From the NCBI RefSeq assembly GCF_037042905.1, contig NC_087251.1, positions 38,560,373-38,624,372 of the forward strand: a stretch of 64,000 nt of DNA, given 5' to 3'. The notes under the pieces were generated by a model. It worked only from the letters and a program-made list of their open reading frames with translations. It was not told where the DNA came from and made no database searches. This stretch comes from Lytechinus pictus. Its lineage: Eukaryota > Echinodermata > Echinoidea > Temnopleuroida > Toxopneustidae. Shown piece by piece: positions 20,267 through 31,819 of the stretch. A program made the position numbers and the translations under genes. Positions within the stretch are counted from its first letter, which is position 1; each line of letters begins with the position of its first letter.

Positions 20267-20930
20267 TGATTACCTCAGGAGTAACCAAAGATCTTGACTA
20301 ATATCCCAAGAACACTGCTCATGTCAAAAGCTTTGGATCTTTCTCTCTCTAGTCTGGTAGTGACCCAGAGTTCTATACTCCACGTTACAAATTCCGCTCA
20401 CTTAGAGCAAGAACAAGCCTTGGAACCACCTCCATTAATCTGATAATTACTTAAAGATCTACACTGTTATCTCAAGAACAAAAAAGTGTTGGATCTCTTT
20501 CAAGTCTGACAATGACCTGAAGATCTCTTCTATCAACTTCAGAACACTGCTCATTTAAAACAAGAACAAGCTTTGGAACCACCTCCTCGTGTATGATGAT
20601 TACATAGAGATCTATACTACTGTTTCAAGAACACTACTCATGTAAAAACTTTGGATCTCTCTCTCTAATCTGGTAATGAACTCAAGATATTTACTGTCGA
20701 CTTCAGAATACTGACTATGCGGAACAAGAACAAGATTTGGAGCCACCTTATTTAGTATGATGTTTACCTAGAGGTCTGTACTGTCATCTCCAAAACACTG
20801 CTTGTGTGGAATGATATGCGATGATGATGTAATGACCTAGAGTTATTTATATCAAACTGAGAGTAATGCTGACTTAAAGCAATAACAAGGTTTGAAGCCA
20901 CCTCCCCTTGTATGATTGGACCTTTCTCTA
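20188..20930 (+). repeat. Decayed tandem copies of the TDRD9 terminal exon
   Basis: The coding stretch 20188-20280 (CTAGAGATCTCTACTATCAC, then TTAGAACAAGAACAAGCCCT and GGAACC) recurs with substitutions near 20350-20450, 20512-20605, 20680-20770 and 20832-20910. Each copy keeps GAACAAGAACAAG-YTTGGA-type blocks. Between them lie related half-units ending CTTTGGATCTCTCTCTCTA. The copies carry stops and lack the Cys residues, so they are non-coding and probably lie in the 3' UTR. Confidence 0.8.
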
Positions 20931-21276
20931 GTATGAGCCTCAAAATACTGCCTTCTAGGAGAGAGAGAGACCCCCCCCCCCCTGAGAACCCCCCTCCCCC
21001 ATTCCCACCCCGAAGACTGATAATGTCCTCAAACTCTTTACCATCATCTGACCTGGATCTCACATAGAATGAGAATAGGCCTCAAAGTCCTCTCAAGTCT
21101 GGTAATCATTTAGAGTCCAATACATCGACCTCGGAATACTACCCACTTACATTTTCATATCTCTGTATAATTTTTTTTCCTGGAGAACAAGTCTTAGATC
21201 ACTCTCCACTTTGAAACAGATTAGAGATCAAGTACATTAGCTGAAATGTGTGCATGTAGCAGCCCCTTGAAATAGA

Positions 21277-21282
21277 AATAAA
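21277..21282 (+). terminator. Candidate poly(A) signal for TDRD9
   Basis: This is the first clear AATAAA downstream of the decayed exon array, about 1 kb after the stop, followed by T-rich sequence. Other AATAAA hexamers exist further on, so the choice is uncertain. Confidence 0.35.
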
Positions 21283-21918
21283 AATCATCATTTTTATTTC
21301 AGTTTGATATTCACAATAATATACAATACCTGAGGTTGTGTAATTGAATCAAATGGGTATTCTTTAAATATTGAAAGAAACCATTTCTTTTCATTTGTTG
21401 AGAATATTCCACTGTTGTTTCAATACCTTTATTTCCTTTTACTGGTAGGATTTTTTTTGGCAGATAAATGTTAGAATACAAATTATGTACATTGAAATTT
21501 GAGGTTATTAGATGCCAAATACGCATTATCTGATGCAGGATACATGATTATATTGTGTCTTTGTACAAGGGGATGACATCTTTTATAGGATAACCATATT
21601 TATAGTCATATGATATTGATTTTGAAATGCATGAACTGGCATAAGTGACGTACCATCAGTTGTGTCTCTCTTCTAATGTGATAAAGCATTGTCAATATTA
21701 TCTTGGTTCAGTTGGGGTCTTCTAAACATAAATATTGTACCATTCACAATCTTTTTTACATGTGTAACATCACATGAAAAAAATATTGATGTAGCCAGGA
21801 GGTGTTAACGTAATGAGGCATTTGAGTGTCTCCTTTTTTTGTTGTCTGTAATTGAAACTCCTTAGATTTAAAATTATTTCACCAGCATTGACAGTTCTGC
21901 ATTGTTTCATATCGATCA

Positions 21919-22063
21919 GGGGTCTGTTTCATAAAGATTTACAAAGATGGTAACTTTTCCATTATGGCAATTACCATGGTAACAGTGTTCAGCAGCCAAT
22001 CATAATCAAGGTTTCTATAGTAGTTACCATAATGTCAAACTCAAGTCTTTATGAAACAGGCCC
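21919..22063. mobile_element. Short MITE with GGTCTGTTTCATAAAGA termini
   Basis: Left GGGGTCTGTTTCATAAAGAT and right TCTTTATGAAACAGGCCC are inverted ends. The interior has CAATTACCATGGTAACAG. A partial relative is at 24210-24275 (GGCAACTACCATGGTAACAG). Confidence 0.7.
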
Positions 22064-22172
22064 ACAATGTCAAAAGAATATGACTATAATTTTGTTGTTT
22101 TCGCAATAAGTTACTTGTTTATCATAGATTTCACAATTACTTTGAAATCATGTGACATTTTATGAACACTAG

Positions 22173-22292
22173 TTTGAACCTTGATCCCTACAAAGTACCA
22201 CTAAAAGGACTTTTAAAGATGCTTTGTTAATTTTTGAACCTTGATTCCTACAAAGTACCAATAAAAGGACTTATAACGACGCTTTCTTAATT
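22173..22292. repeat. 60-bp direct duplication
   Basis: TTGAACCTTGATCCCTACAA followed by AGTACCACTAAAAGGAC is repeated immediately with a few substitutions (22173-22232, 22233-22292). Confidence 0.85.
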
Positions 22293-23407
22293 TTCAAGGG
22301 ATGAGTTTTTAAACTTCATCGAGGCTGATATCTGGTGAAGATATAAAGATCCAGATATTTAGGGAGTGAAAAGTATATTTTTATTCCAGTGTTCTTTGGA
22401 GTTGAAGAATTTTGATTAAAGACACTTGCAATGGAGTATTTTTTTTTTATAAAGCAAAAGCGACGAAATCATGGAAGTGCATCCTTGTCTGTGGTCCCTA
22501 TATCAGTGAGTGTTTTGATTGGACACAGTATATTTCAGGCAATCAATGTTGAAATCAATGGAAATTGATGTGATTGTGTTTGAAGGAAAATTTTTATTTT
22601 TTTGGTGTGCAAAGTTGATATCAATGTCATTTTTGCAGAAATTATGTTACTTAGAATAAAAAAATGGGGGGGAAATGGTGCACACGTATTATCTTTTTAT
22701 GATCCAATTTTTAAAGAGATAGCAATATATTGAATGAAGAACATGGTGACATGGTCAAAGCCGATTGTTTTCAAATTGTAGACAGTCCTAACTGCAGGTG
22801 TTCTATCTGATTTAAAGCTTTGATGTAACAACCATCAAATCTTATCAAATATAATCATAAATTACACAGATCTTAAGTCATGTTTGAGAGTTGGTTTCTA
22901 ATGCTATTGTTCCTCCAAAAAAAAATAGGACAGTGGTTGATATATGGTGGGTTTTAGTTCTGGTCTATGCATTTCTTTCCTTCACACTTACTCTTTCTCA
23001 CAGCTTGAAACACATTTCCATCCCATACTGCTGAAGAGTAAGGAAACATTCAAAGGTGATATGCCCTATATAGGTGTTCTCTTTTTTTATTTCAACATTT
23101 AGCTTTAAACATGTACATATATATATTTCATTTTATACGTCATATGTTATTGGTTGTATCCAACAAAATGAGGTATGGTATCCTCCTATTATTATTATTG
23201 TTAAGGAAGTACTGACTTGGTGCCGCATTACTTTCCTTTATATCATCCATATTTTCATTCAAACTCTGGTTATGTTGTAAATAACATGACATTGACAAGT
23301 CGTCAATTATTTTTTGTTTTATAAAGAAACAAATTGAAACAATACTTTGACTTTATTTTCTATTTTTGTTTAGTTGATTTGTTCTTATTATATCTTCAGA
23401 ATACCAA

Positions 23408-23555
23408 GGCCCCCGTTTGACAAAGAGTTGTAATAGATTAAAAAATCAAACTCATAATGGGATTGATCTCAATAAGTGTAGTTAAATGATAGGAATTTAA
23501 GATCAATCACAATCTGAGTTTGAGTTGGATCTATTGCATCTCTTTGTAAGACAGG
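23408..23555. mobile_element. MITE copy 6, short GTCTTACAAAGAG-family member
   Basis: Ends GGCCCCCGTTTGACAAAGAG and CTCTTTGTAAGACAG. The interior is reduced to about 110 bp, shorter than the five copies at 11.7-14.2 kb. Confidence 0.7.
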
Positions 23556-23556
23556 T

Positions 23557-23840
23557 GGAGCGTTGTGGCCCAGTGGATTAGTCTTCTGACTTTGAAACAG
23601 AGGGTCGTGGGTTCGAATCCCAGCCATGGCGTAATTTCCTTCAGAAAGAAATTTATCCACATTGTGCTGCACTCAACCCAGGTGAGGTGAATGGGTACCC
23701 GGCAGGATTAATTCCTTGAATGCACTGAACGCTGAAAGGCAGCTCGAGCTAAAGCTGGGGTAATAATAATATACAATGCGCCTCGGAATAGAATATTTCT
23801 AGATAGATGGCACTATATAAATGCCTAATATTATTACTAA
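23557..23840 (+). mobile_element. tRNA-derived SINE, well preserved copy
   Basis: A box GTGGCCCAGTGGATTAG and a perfect B box GGTTCGAATCC. The body has CCACATTGTGCTGCACTCAA, GGGTACCCGGCAGGATTAAT and CTTGAATGCACTGAACGCTG, with a GCACTATATAAATGCC end and an ATTATTATTA tail. It directly follows MITE copy 6. Confidence 0.85.
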
Positions 23841-24279
23841 GACATAGGTATTTCATAAAGCTATTAAAGTAAGACATCACTTTACATACAACTTGATTAT
23901 GGAAAGCTTTTCCCCCCCAACAATTAAAAAAATTCTATTTTCATTTCATGGACCAATATATGTGTCATTAATTTCAATTTTGATTTTCCACTGAATATTA
24001 ATAGGTATTGCCAAAAAGGTCAGTAAATCCAACTCGGCTTTCTGTTCACATGTAATTGTTTATGAAAGTCATACTAATACAAATGGCTTCATGAAATGTT
24101 CTCTCGACAACTAATGTCTTGACTAACATGTATCATTCACTTCTGGTTTTCAGTGGCTTGTCACTTCAAAGAATCTTTCCTTCAAAGGTTGTTGCCATGA
24201 CAGGCAAGCCTAGGGCCCAGTTACGTCTATGGTAAATATTATTATGGCAACTACCATGGTAACAGCTCAGCAGCCCTTA

Positions 24280-26480
24280 TTAAACGGTCCAAAATCTAAC
24301 AAAAATTGTAATAAATGAAACATTGATTTGATCAACCCTTAATTCCACATTCATAGTTCCACATTTAAATTCTTTAAAATGAGTGTGTGGAATTACTTTG
24401 ATTTGTTTTATGTTCCCAAGTTTGAATGAAGACCTTGAGCCAGTTATTTCACCTTCCATTGTGTTTATAAATTTATCAACTTCATTATATAAAAAAAAAA
24501 CCGGCTATTTCCAATTCCATATAGAGGGACACGGTTGTCTGAAAAGACATAGAAGTTATCAAATGTATGATGATAAAAGTACATTTAATATAGAAAGTAT
24601 ATTTGAAGAACATGTTATACAATGATAAACATAATTGACAATGATTATGAACATATAATAAATAATGACAAAAAGCACTTGACATATACTCAATGGCATA
24701 ATATATAGACAAAAAATCAATAAGCATTTCTGAACTTAACAAGTAATAATATTACAGATTATCATAATCCTTATATATAAAAGATGGCACCATCATATTA
24801 AAAAAAATGAATAAACACAAAGCACATCTTCAACCAATTTTGTGGAATGTGATCAAACAGTCCACTACTCTATATCTGTACTTTTCTTGCTTTTTACTAA
24901 ATATACATTTCCAAATGATATGGAAAACAACACTGTGTTGCACATCTGGGTTTTTTTAATGAAAATATGAACTCTCAATGTGTTATTTCTGAGGAGGCAA
25001 AATCACAAATTTACTTCTGAAAAAATAAAACACTGGTTAGGTCATTGCAACTTTCTTACTTGGAATTATCATCTTAGATGGTAAATAAGCAGAATAGCCA
25101 GTTTCTTAATTCATATATTATTAAACTTTTAAAGAGAACAGTAATTGATACAGATATTCAATAATTTTCTGGAAAATATTGAATTTTGCACATATTACTC
25201 ACAAAGAGCTAGCCTTGCAATGAGGTCATTAGCACTCGGAAACTTGTTCATGTAATTTACATAGCACATTAGCACAGTCATTAAGAACCCAAAGTACAAT
25301 GGTATTTCTTCACAATAGAGTCTAGCGCCACTTAGGGAAAGGAAGAAATTCCATGAAAATACATATAGGCTTGACACAACAAAAACTAGCATTGTTATAT
25401 CAAAAGAAACATTGTTGATGGTCTGGTGGTATGTGGTGAGATTAGCTTTGAACATTCACATTCTGTAAGACAAAGACACCTATTCACTTTTACATTTCTC
25501 ATTAAAAAAAATCCATCAACGACCATAAACCACTTAGGCTTGCTTTTTTTTTTTTTTTTTGAGATTTGCACTGGCCGGCGCTTCAACAATGATCTAATCA
25601 GGGGCTCTGATATAAAGCTTATTCATTCACGGCCATAGCAACGCACCTGTCTCATTTCATAATCCATTTAAAGTGTTTTTATTCTTCTTTGGAAGCCCCT
25701 TAGTTATGGCCGCCATAAGTTGCAGTTCTCTGCAGTCGGATATTCATCTGTGTACTCCCAGCTTCGAAATGCTTACCATACATGTGAGTTGATCGATTCT
25801 TTAAACATTCTTTCATCTAATTCATTCACCTTTCACTGAGATAATAATGCTCTTATGTTAAATGTATAAACCATTCTCATTGTTCTACAAACAACTTTGT
25901 TTTAACCAACGTGGTAGGTTAATCACACATCGCAGGTTTGGATGGCGGTTCATGGCAGTTTGCCTCCGAAGTTGTGTGCAATCAGAAGAGTTTGGCTAAT
26001 TTGTTGTCAATGGGTTGCAAAAAGGCGCGTATTGCTTTGTTGGGCAAGCACAACTGAAAGAAACATTATAACCCACTTAAGGCGAAGTGGCCAAATTCGA
26101 TGAACATCTCAGATTGCACCAAACTAGGGCAAACCGCCATGAACCGCCATCTCAACCAGTGATGTGTGACCACCTTCTACATGTAGTAGTTTGATATTTT
26201 AACTTTTTTTTCTCGAAAAGGTACATCCTTTCAACTATAAGTCCTAGTGAGTTAAAACCGACTCCAAATGAGACAGACCATGGCATATCATTGGTCAGCC
26301 ATAAGTTGGTTTCGTCAAAGTGTAACTGAGGCACAATTAATGCTGAGGTATACAGATTATAACAATCCTAAATGCTGCATCCAATTATGTTTTGTTAGCA
26401 CCGCGTTCAAATCGAATGCATGTTTGAGTTTCTATTTTACCAAATCTTGTTAATACTCGATAGAAAATGTCTTTATCCTT
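24280..26480. other. Intergenic region between convergent TDRD9 and EF-hand genes
   Basis: Mostly AT-rich, with no recognised gene. It includes the 3' flank of the EF-hand gene. A minus-strand frame at 25455-25195 is described separately. A T17 run lies at about 25544-25560. Confidence 0.5.
25195..25455 (-). other. Small hydrophobic open frame, doubtful membrane protein
   Basis: An 86-codon frame whose first Met directly follows a splice-acceptor-like GTCTTTGTCTTACAG. It encodes two hydrophobic stretches (ITMLVFVVSSLYVFSWNFFL and LYFGFLMTVLMCYVNYM). An in-frame stop precedes the Met by one codon. No family is recognised and AT-rich DNA readily gives hydrophobic frames. Confidence 0.18.
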
Positions 26481-26482
26481 AA

Positions 26483-26569
26483 TTACTGTATCGCACAAAC
26501 AGAGCTTTTATTTTGTTCCAGTGTGGTAGGTAACGCGGTCTTCTTGTTCTGGTGTAACCGGTCAATGAC
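26483..26569 (-). CDS. EF-hand gene exon 6: C-terminal tail and stop
   Basis: Acceptor TTTTTTATAG, phase 0, then VIDRLHQNKKTALPTTLEQN and the stop TAA at 26485-26483. The tail is polar and lacks further EF-hands. Confidence 0.78.
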   Translation of the reverse strand, partial: VIDRLHQNKKTALPTTLEQNKSSVCAIQ

Positions 26570-27821
26570 CTATAAAAAAGAAGTTAGAAAGAATATAAAT
26601 TAAAAGTGGATTCAAATGTAACCATGGCATTTTATTTAAACAATGGTGCTACAAACACTTTTGAAACAAAATGAAATAGTGGATAGTTCTAGTTTTACAT
26701 ATTTTTTATTCTTAAAATGTGTTAAGTTGATTTGGAGGAGATAACTCTCTTGGCCCTGTATAAAATTCGAAAAAAAAAGGGTTGAAAATTATGTTTAAAA
26801 AGGTAATCACGTTATTTTTTCAAATACCTGTAATTAAATTCAATTCAATTTTATTAATTTCACTTTCTATTCTTAAAAGGTACATTATAAAAGATATCAT
26901 AAATTATTAATTAGCAAAGTTAAAAATAAAAAATAAATAAAATAAAAGAAGAATTCCATGTAAAGCCAAAAGTCTTGTCTAAATTGTTTGAGGAAATATT
27001 TTGAAAATAAAATGTTGTAATTTGAAGTTTCAGATTTAAAAAATGATAATTCATGAACACTGATGTTGCTTTTTCCAATGTCATTTCTAGAAAACTTTGA
27101 AAACAATAAGGGTGTGAAGTTTCAGATGTTGAGAAGGGATACACTTTATTTTATTGATACAGTACCACGCTGATTTTTAACCTTATCATTACCGCAAAAT
27201 GGTATAAACTAATAAATATGCCTTTGTTGTAATTATTCTACTTTTCCCTTCATAAAAAATCAAATCATTCAATCCTCCATAAGTTAATTTGATTATACCT
27301 TCTTGGGAGCATTTTTAAAATTACTTTTCAATATATTAATGAAATATATACTTTTTGCATTACAAAATTTATTTCTACAAATTTTGATTCATATAAATGT
27401 TAAGGAAATAAAAAAATTAATTCATTATCAATTTTTGCTTACCACAAGGCATTCCATGAAATCTAAATCATTTGATCCATCTTTATCAATCTCCTTGACA
27501 ATATCCATTACTTGTTGTTTTGTGAATAGCATATTCCCGCTCTCCAGAATTTTCTCCAATTCATGGCCATCGATCGTCTGCAGAAAATAAAGACATTAAG
27601 ATCGTTTGCGCTATATCGTATCTTTTGTTATCATTCTTCGATTTGCTTTTAAAAGAATAGAAATATGAATATATCACTCTGAATTTCCACCAGACTTTAT
27701 GGAATTATGAAGATTGATTATCAATAATCATATATCGCGAGGGGGGTTGTATATATGTATATATATATATATATATATTATATGAAAATTATAAACAGGG
27801 TCGTTCGTATAAATATATATA

Positions 27822-27867
<46 letters not shown>

Positions 27868-29988
27868 CGAACGACTCTGTTTATAATTTTCAGGGTGATA
27901 ATGAGGTTTGAATACCGTAATCTTGAATTATGTTCCGTTTATAAATGTTATGTTCTTATCCTTATTTTTGTCTTCGAAAATGCGTTTTGTATGATTTTGT
28001 GGACTCTCGTCTTTCAGTGTGAGTTTTGGGTTCGAATCCCAGTCACGATGTTTTTTCGTTCGGCAAATATTTATTCTGCTACAGAGATTTTTGGTTTCAA
28101 TCACTTAGTTCTTTTATAAATAACTGAATAAATGAATATCTAAGGTTTGTTAATTTTTTAAGAAGATGTTGTTACTCGTATTCCAAAATTAGGGTGTCAA
28201 CGGATGAACGGATACATAGCTAGATTGAAACGAATCCTTCTCCTGTTAGTTGCTAACATAAATATCCAAAACAAAGTGAAGAAAACACATGTTACAATTG
28301 TAAAGAAAGCTCATCATATACTCGTAAAAAAACTTGCAAGCAATCAAGACAAACTGTCTTTCTCGTTTAGTTAGTATGTCATGTACACACTAAGGTGCGG
28401 AATGGGTGGAATAGTCTCCATCGGGAGTGACAGCGTTTTCCACTTTAATTGATAGCTTGTCACTACTTCGCTTCTTAAAGGGATGGTTTATTCCTTTCCA
28501 TCCTTTCATTTTTAGAGTGATGTGAAGACAAAATTAACAATTTACTTACTCCGTCTCCGTTTATATCGGCATCGATGAATTTCTTTTCTGCTACCATCAA
28601 CACAGAGAGTCTTAAGTTGGGGAATTTCTCGGCGATTTCCTAAATGTTTAAAAGAAAAGTAGGTGAGCATTAATGTTTTATATACGCTGACACCAAATGG
28701 TTTTGGAAGGTCAAACTTTATGGAAACAAAATAAGATAAAATTTAATCGTCATACTAATGGTATATAACAAACGAATAAAACAATTGTTTTGTTGTATAT
28801 CATTCCTATATCGGGTATTGAGTTCAGTGATCGTTTTTACTGATGGCTCATTCCTTTCTTTACTTTTCAATTCTTCTCCTTGTGTAAGTTAATTCCCTTC
28901 ATTCATCTATACATTTTTATTTATTTTTTTTTTCGATTTATTTATTCTATTTAATATTTATCAATTTACTTATCAATAATTTATTCATTTATTCATTCAT
29001 TGATTTATTCATTAGTTCATACATTCATCCCTCTATTTATTCATCCATCAATTTCATATTTTTTATTTATACATTTGATTTTTGTTTACTTATCTAATTG
29101 ATATATATTCATCAGAATTTAATATTCATATATTTTTCCTTTGGAGGATATTCTTAAACAATGAGAAAATTAAGGTTATCTAGGTCAACTGTGCTTATGA
29201 TACACGTGGAGCGTTTCACGAAAAGTTTTGCAAGTGATTTTCACCAACTATTTTACTTTCAACCAATCAGGAGCAAGGATTTGCAGTAGCTAATAACATC
29301 CGTCAGTGGAAATCAATGACTAAACAGTTCATGAAACGCTACCCCAGATTATAATACTCTACTAACCTCGTAATATTTGTATGTATCCTTTTCGTTAGCT
29401 GCTTTTTGTGCCTCAGCCTCGGCTTCTTTCTTCAGGTTTTTGTTGGATGCTGCCGCTGCTTTCTTTCTTGGTTTCAGTCGAGCATTGGCGTGTTTAACAC
29501 CAGTCTTTGGTCTCATCTTCTTAAGCTAAAATTTGTCAAAATTTTAAAAGAAAAGGGTGTGAATTAGATAGGAAACAGATGATTCGAATATTTCAAAATA
29601 ATAGGGGCGGCGTCGGGATATTTTGATAAGCGAGAAAAATAGCCCGTAAAGCTGACGTCATATTTTTTTTATCGAAGATGTTACGAGGCCCATATCTCTC
29701 ATTTTTGTACTCCTTCCTTCCATTGTTCCCCCCCCCCCCTCATGCACCCTTCAGTACTTGGGGGAAAATGGGAGGCTACCGCAGTCATGTTGGTACTGTC
29801 CCGTGGAATAGCTGTTAGTCATCTAACCAATAGGCCCACAGGAAATATTGCTGACGTGTGAGGGGGCACCGCCCCATCCCAATCCTCAACCCCTGATGAT
29901 ATACCAGAAGAATGAAAAGTAGGGTAGTATTTTACTCCTCTATTTAAGTGTCAATCAATATTCATAATGCAATAAAAGAGAAGCCGAA

Positions 29989-30023
<35 letters not shown>

Positions 30024-30858
30024 AAAATGTGACCAAAGTAATATGCGATCTATCCGTAACATTCTTCTTTCTTCCTTTCTTTCTTATACGTGTTGTTCTC
30101 TTTTTTTGTTGTTGGAAATCTTACCTTGGAAATATTAGCTGTACTGCCCATCTCACTTGGTATATTCTCGACGGCCTTCAGCATTTCGTCCTTGTGTTTC
30201 TTCTCCAGTGCTTTATTCTGATCCTTCGCTGCAGCGAGCTGAAATAATCAAGAAAAAAATAAGGATAATGCACTTTATAGGGGCGGCGCCAGTGAATTTT
30301 GATATACGTGGCGTCATTTTAAACCCAGAAATCATTTTTTGATGCTGTTCTTTCTTTGTTCATTTTTCTTCCTCTGTCACCCCTTTTCTCTTTCATTTTT
30401 CCCCAGTAGTTCTTCATAATAATCTCTTGATCATACTATTTATAAATCATAGTGGATCCTGCCCTCGACCACTCCTAATGGACTTTAGAGTATAAAAAAA
30501 TTAATTCCTCTTTGGAGTATATATTCTTGATCCTCACTATACATATCGTAATCTTTTATTGTTTCTCTTGGACACTAAATGTGAAAGGGACCAATGGATA
30601 GAACATTTATGAACTTATATATGAAATACGTGTATATTTCGAGATATTTACCTCTTTCTCTAGTTGTTCAACTTGTTGCATGAGTTCATAATTTCTCCCT
30701 CCGACTCGATGCAATTCCTTGACTTTCTCGGCAAGAGCATCTTCTGCTTGTTTCTTCTCCTTCAGGAGATGCATGAATTCCTTGTTGTTCGATTTCATTT
30801 CTGCTTGAGGATCAACCTCGGCACCTTCGGCGGGCACATTCTCCGCTTCGTCGCCCAT
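26483..30858 (-). CDS. Coiled-coil EF-hand protein, complete six-exon gene
   Basis: Exons on the minus strand: 30858-30652, 30238-30125, 29525-29367, 28639-28550, 27577-27443, 26569-26483. All introns are GT-AG and all junctions are in phase 0, giving 263 residues. Residues 22-85 are strongly heptad-like and charged (coiled coil). Residues 108-150 are Lys/Ala-rich and basic. Residues 185-196 form a canonical EF-hand loop (DINGDGTIDGHE) and 221-232 a second (DKDGSNDLDFME) with Ser and Asn at positions 5 and 6. Paired EF-hands imply calcium-dependent binding. There is no signal peptide or membrane segment, so it is probably cytosolic. I do not recognise a named family. A ciliary or cytoskeletal role would be a guess. 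The gene is convergent with TDRD9. Confidence 0.85.
27443..27577 (-). CDS. EF-hand gene exon 5: rest of loop 1 and EF-hand 2
   Basis: Acceptor TTTTCTGCAG, donor GTAAGC, 45 codons, phase 0. TIDGHELEKILESG completes the first EF-hand. MDIVKEIDKDGSNDLDFMEC is the second. Confidence 0.88.
27784..27891. repeat. AT-dinucleotide tract enclosed by 27-bp inverted arms
   Basis: The left arm 27784-27810 and right arm 27865-27891 are inverted copies with about one mismatch (left AAACAGGGTCGTTCG, right CGAACGACTCTGTTT), separated by about 54 bp of AT repeat. The whole would form a long hairpin. It lies in intron 4 of the EF-hand gene. Confidence 0.85.
27985..28115 (+). mobile_element. tRNA-like SINE head
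   Basis: TGGACTCTCGTCTTTCAGTG, then GGGTTCGAATCCCAGTCACG (perfect B box). It is close to the head of the element at 59709 (GACTCTCGTCTTTCAATCTG) but lacks the common body. Confidence 0.55.
28550..28639 (-). CDS. EF-hand gene exon 4: entering helix and first half of EF-hand loop 1
   Basis: Acceptor AACATTTAG, donor GTAAGT, 30 codons, phase 0. It ends at DADINGDG, so the intron splits the calcium loop. Confidence 0.87.
29209..29345. mobile_element. Short foldback element, AGCGTTTCACGAAA family
   Basis: Left GTGGAGCGTTTCACGAAAAG and right TTCATGAAACGCTACCCC are inverted ends. The interior has CAACCAATCAGGAGCAAGGA. It lies in intron 3 of the EF-hand gene. Confidence 0.6.
29367..29525 (-). CDS. 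EF-hand gene exon 3: basic linker
   Basis: Acceptor AAATTTTAG, donor GTTAGT, 53 codons, phase 0. Lys/Arg/Ala-rich (RLKPRKKAAAASNKN), ending DTYKYYE. Confidence 0.85.
29983..30026 (+). pseudogene. 5' half of a tRNA-Phe (GAA anticodon)
   Basis: It starts GCCGAAATAGCTCAGTTGGG, with the D arm and an anticodon stem-loop CAGACTGAAGATCTA containing GAA, then breaks off. No variable loop, T arm or acceptor 3' strand follows. It is a truncated tRNA gene or a retro-inserted tRNA half in intron 2 of the EF-hand gene. Confidence 0.75.
30125..30238 (-). CDS. EF-hand gene exon 2: coiled coil end
   Basis: Acceptor ATTATTTCAG, donor GTAAGA, 38 codons, phase 0. LAAAKDQNKALEKKHKDEML continues the heptad pattern. 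Confidence 0.85.
30652..30858 (-). CDS. EF-hand gene exon 1: start and coiled coil
   Basis: ATG at 30858, MGDEAENVPAEGAEV onward, donor GTAAAT. 69 codons, phase 0. The first Met opens an acidic leader followed by heptads (AEDALAEKVKELHRV). Confidence 0.85.
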
Positions 30859-30918
30859 TTTGTTTTAATAGTCTTCTGAAACGAATTTATTATGCCTTTC
30901 GATCCCTCGATCTTGATC

Positions 30919-30927
30919 CAAATATAT
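30919..30927 (-). promoter_or_regulatory. Possible TATA box of the EF-hand gene
   Basis: On the minus strand TTATATATT lies about 65 bases upstream of the ATG. Spacing to a transcription start is plausible, but no initiator was confirmed. Confidence 0.25.
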
Positions 30928-31819
30928 AAGTATCTTCAAAAGGTAGGAATTAGACAACAAATCGCAAATAGGCCCAACTATGGACGGTTAAGGATGTGAC
31001 TTGGATCCCCCGATGTTAACAAGTGGTATGATAATGTTGATCTTCTTTTCTAAAATTGATAATCAATGTGCAGTGAATCACATTATCGTCACAGTGCTCC
31101 AATCAATACTCCAACTTAATAGGCAACATCCCATTGGCAGAAGAATCTCACACCACGACGTAAAACTCAATAATCCGGGGTTGTGAAATATTGTTTGATA
31201 TATCCACATGAGTCAAAATCAAAAGCAATCATAATGATCAAAATGTTTGCATAACAGACGGAGGTATATGTATGCAGTCAAGTATTTTAGCTTCAACAGA
31301 TATACTGGGACTATTATTGAAGTCTTGCAACGTTGTCATCGTTGCTAAGCTATTGACATAAAACCCTAACGGAGAGTACAAAGGTCTGGCGGATATTGCT
31401 GAATGGCCGAGAGAACAGCCACAAAAGATATGGTCCATACTAAATCTTTGGGCCAATACATGGAAGGCGTATTACTCATGGGGCGGCCAAGAATTGAAGG
31501 GGAATCTGTCTTTTCTTTTGAGTATTGATCTATCCAAATGTTTATAAGAGGCACAGATTAGAATGGATGGAGCAGGACAATGCCCTCAGAATAGGGGTTG
31601 TACGTCATTCATTCCCAAGACTAAATTAGGAGTATATAATATTGGATGATATAGAGAAAATCTCTTCTTTTTTTTTACACGGGGGGGGGGGGGGCTATTA
31701 AGAGACATTATGGTGCCAGAGTTGTACCTCACATCGTACTGAGCGATCGCGCCTCCTTAATTAAGTTTCTCTATTAATGAGATAATTGTCTTTAAAACAA
31801 AATCTTTTTCAAATATCTA

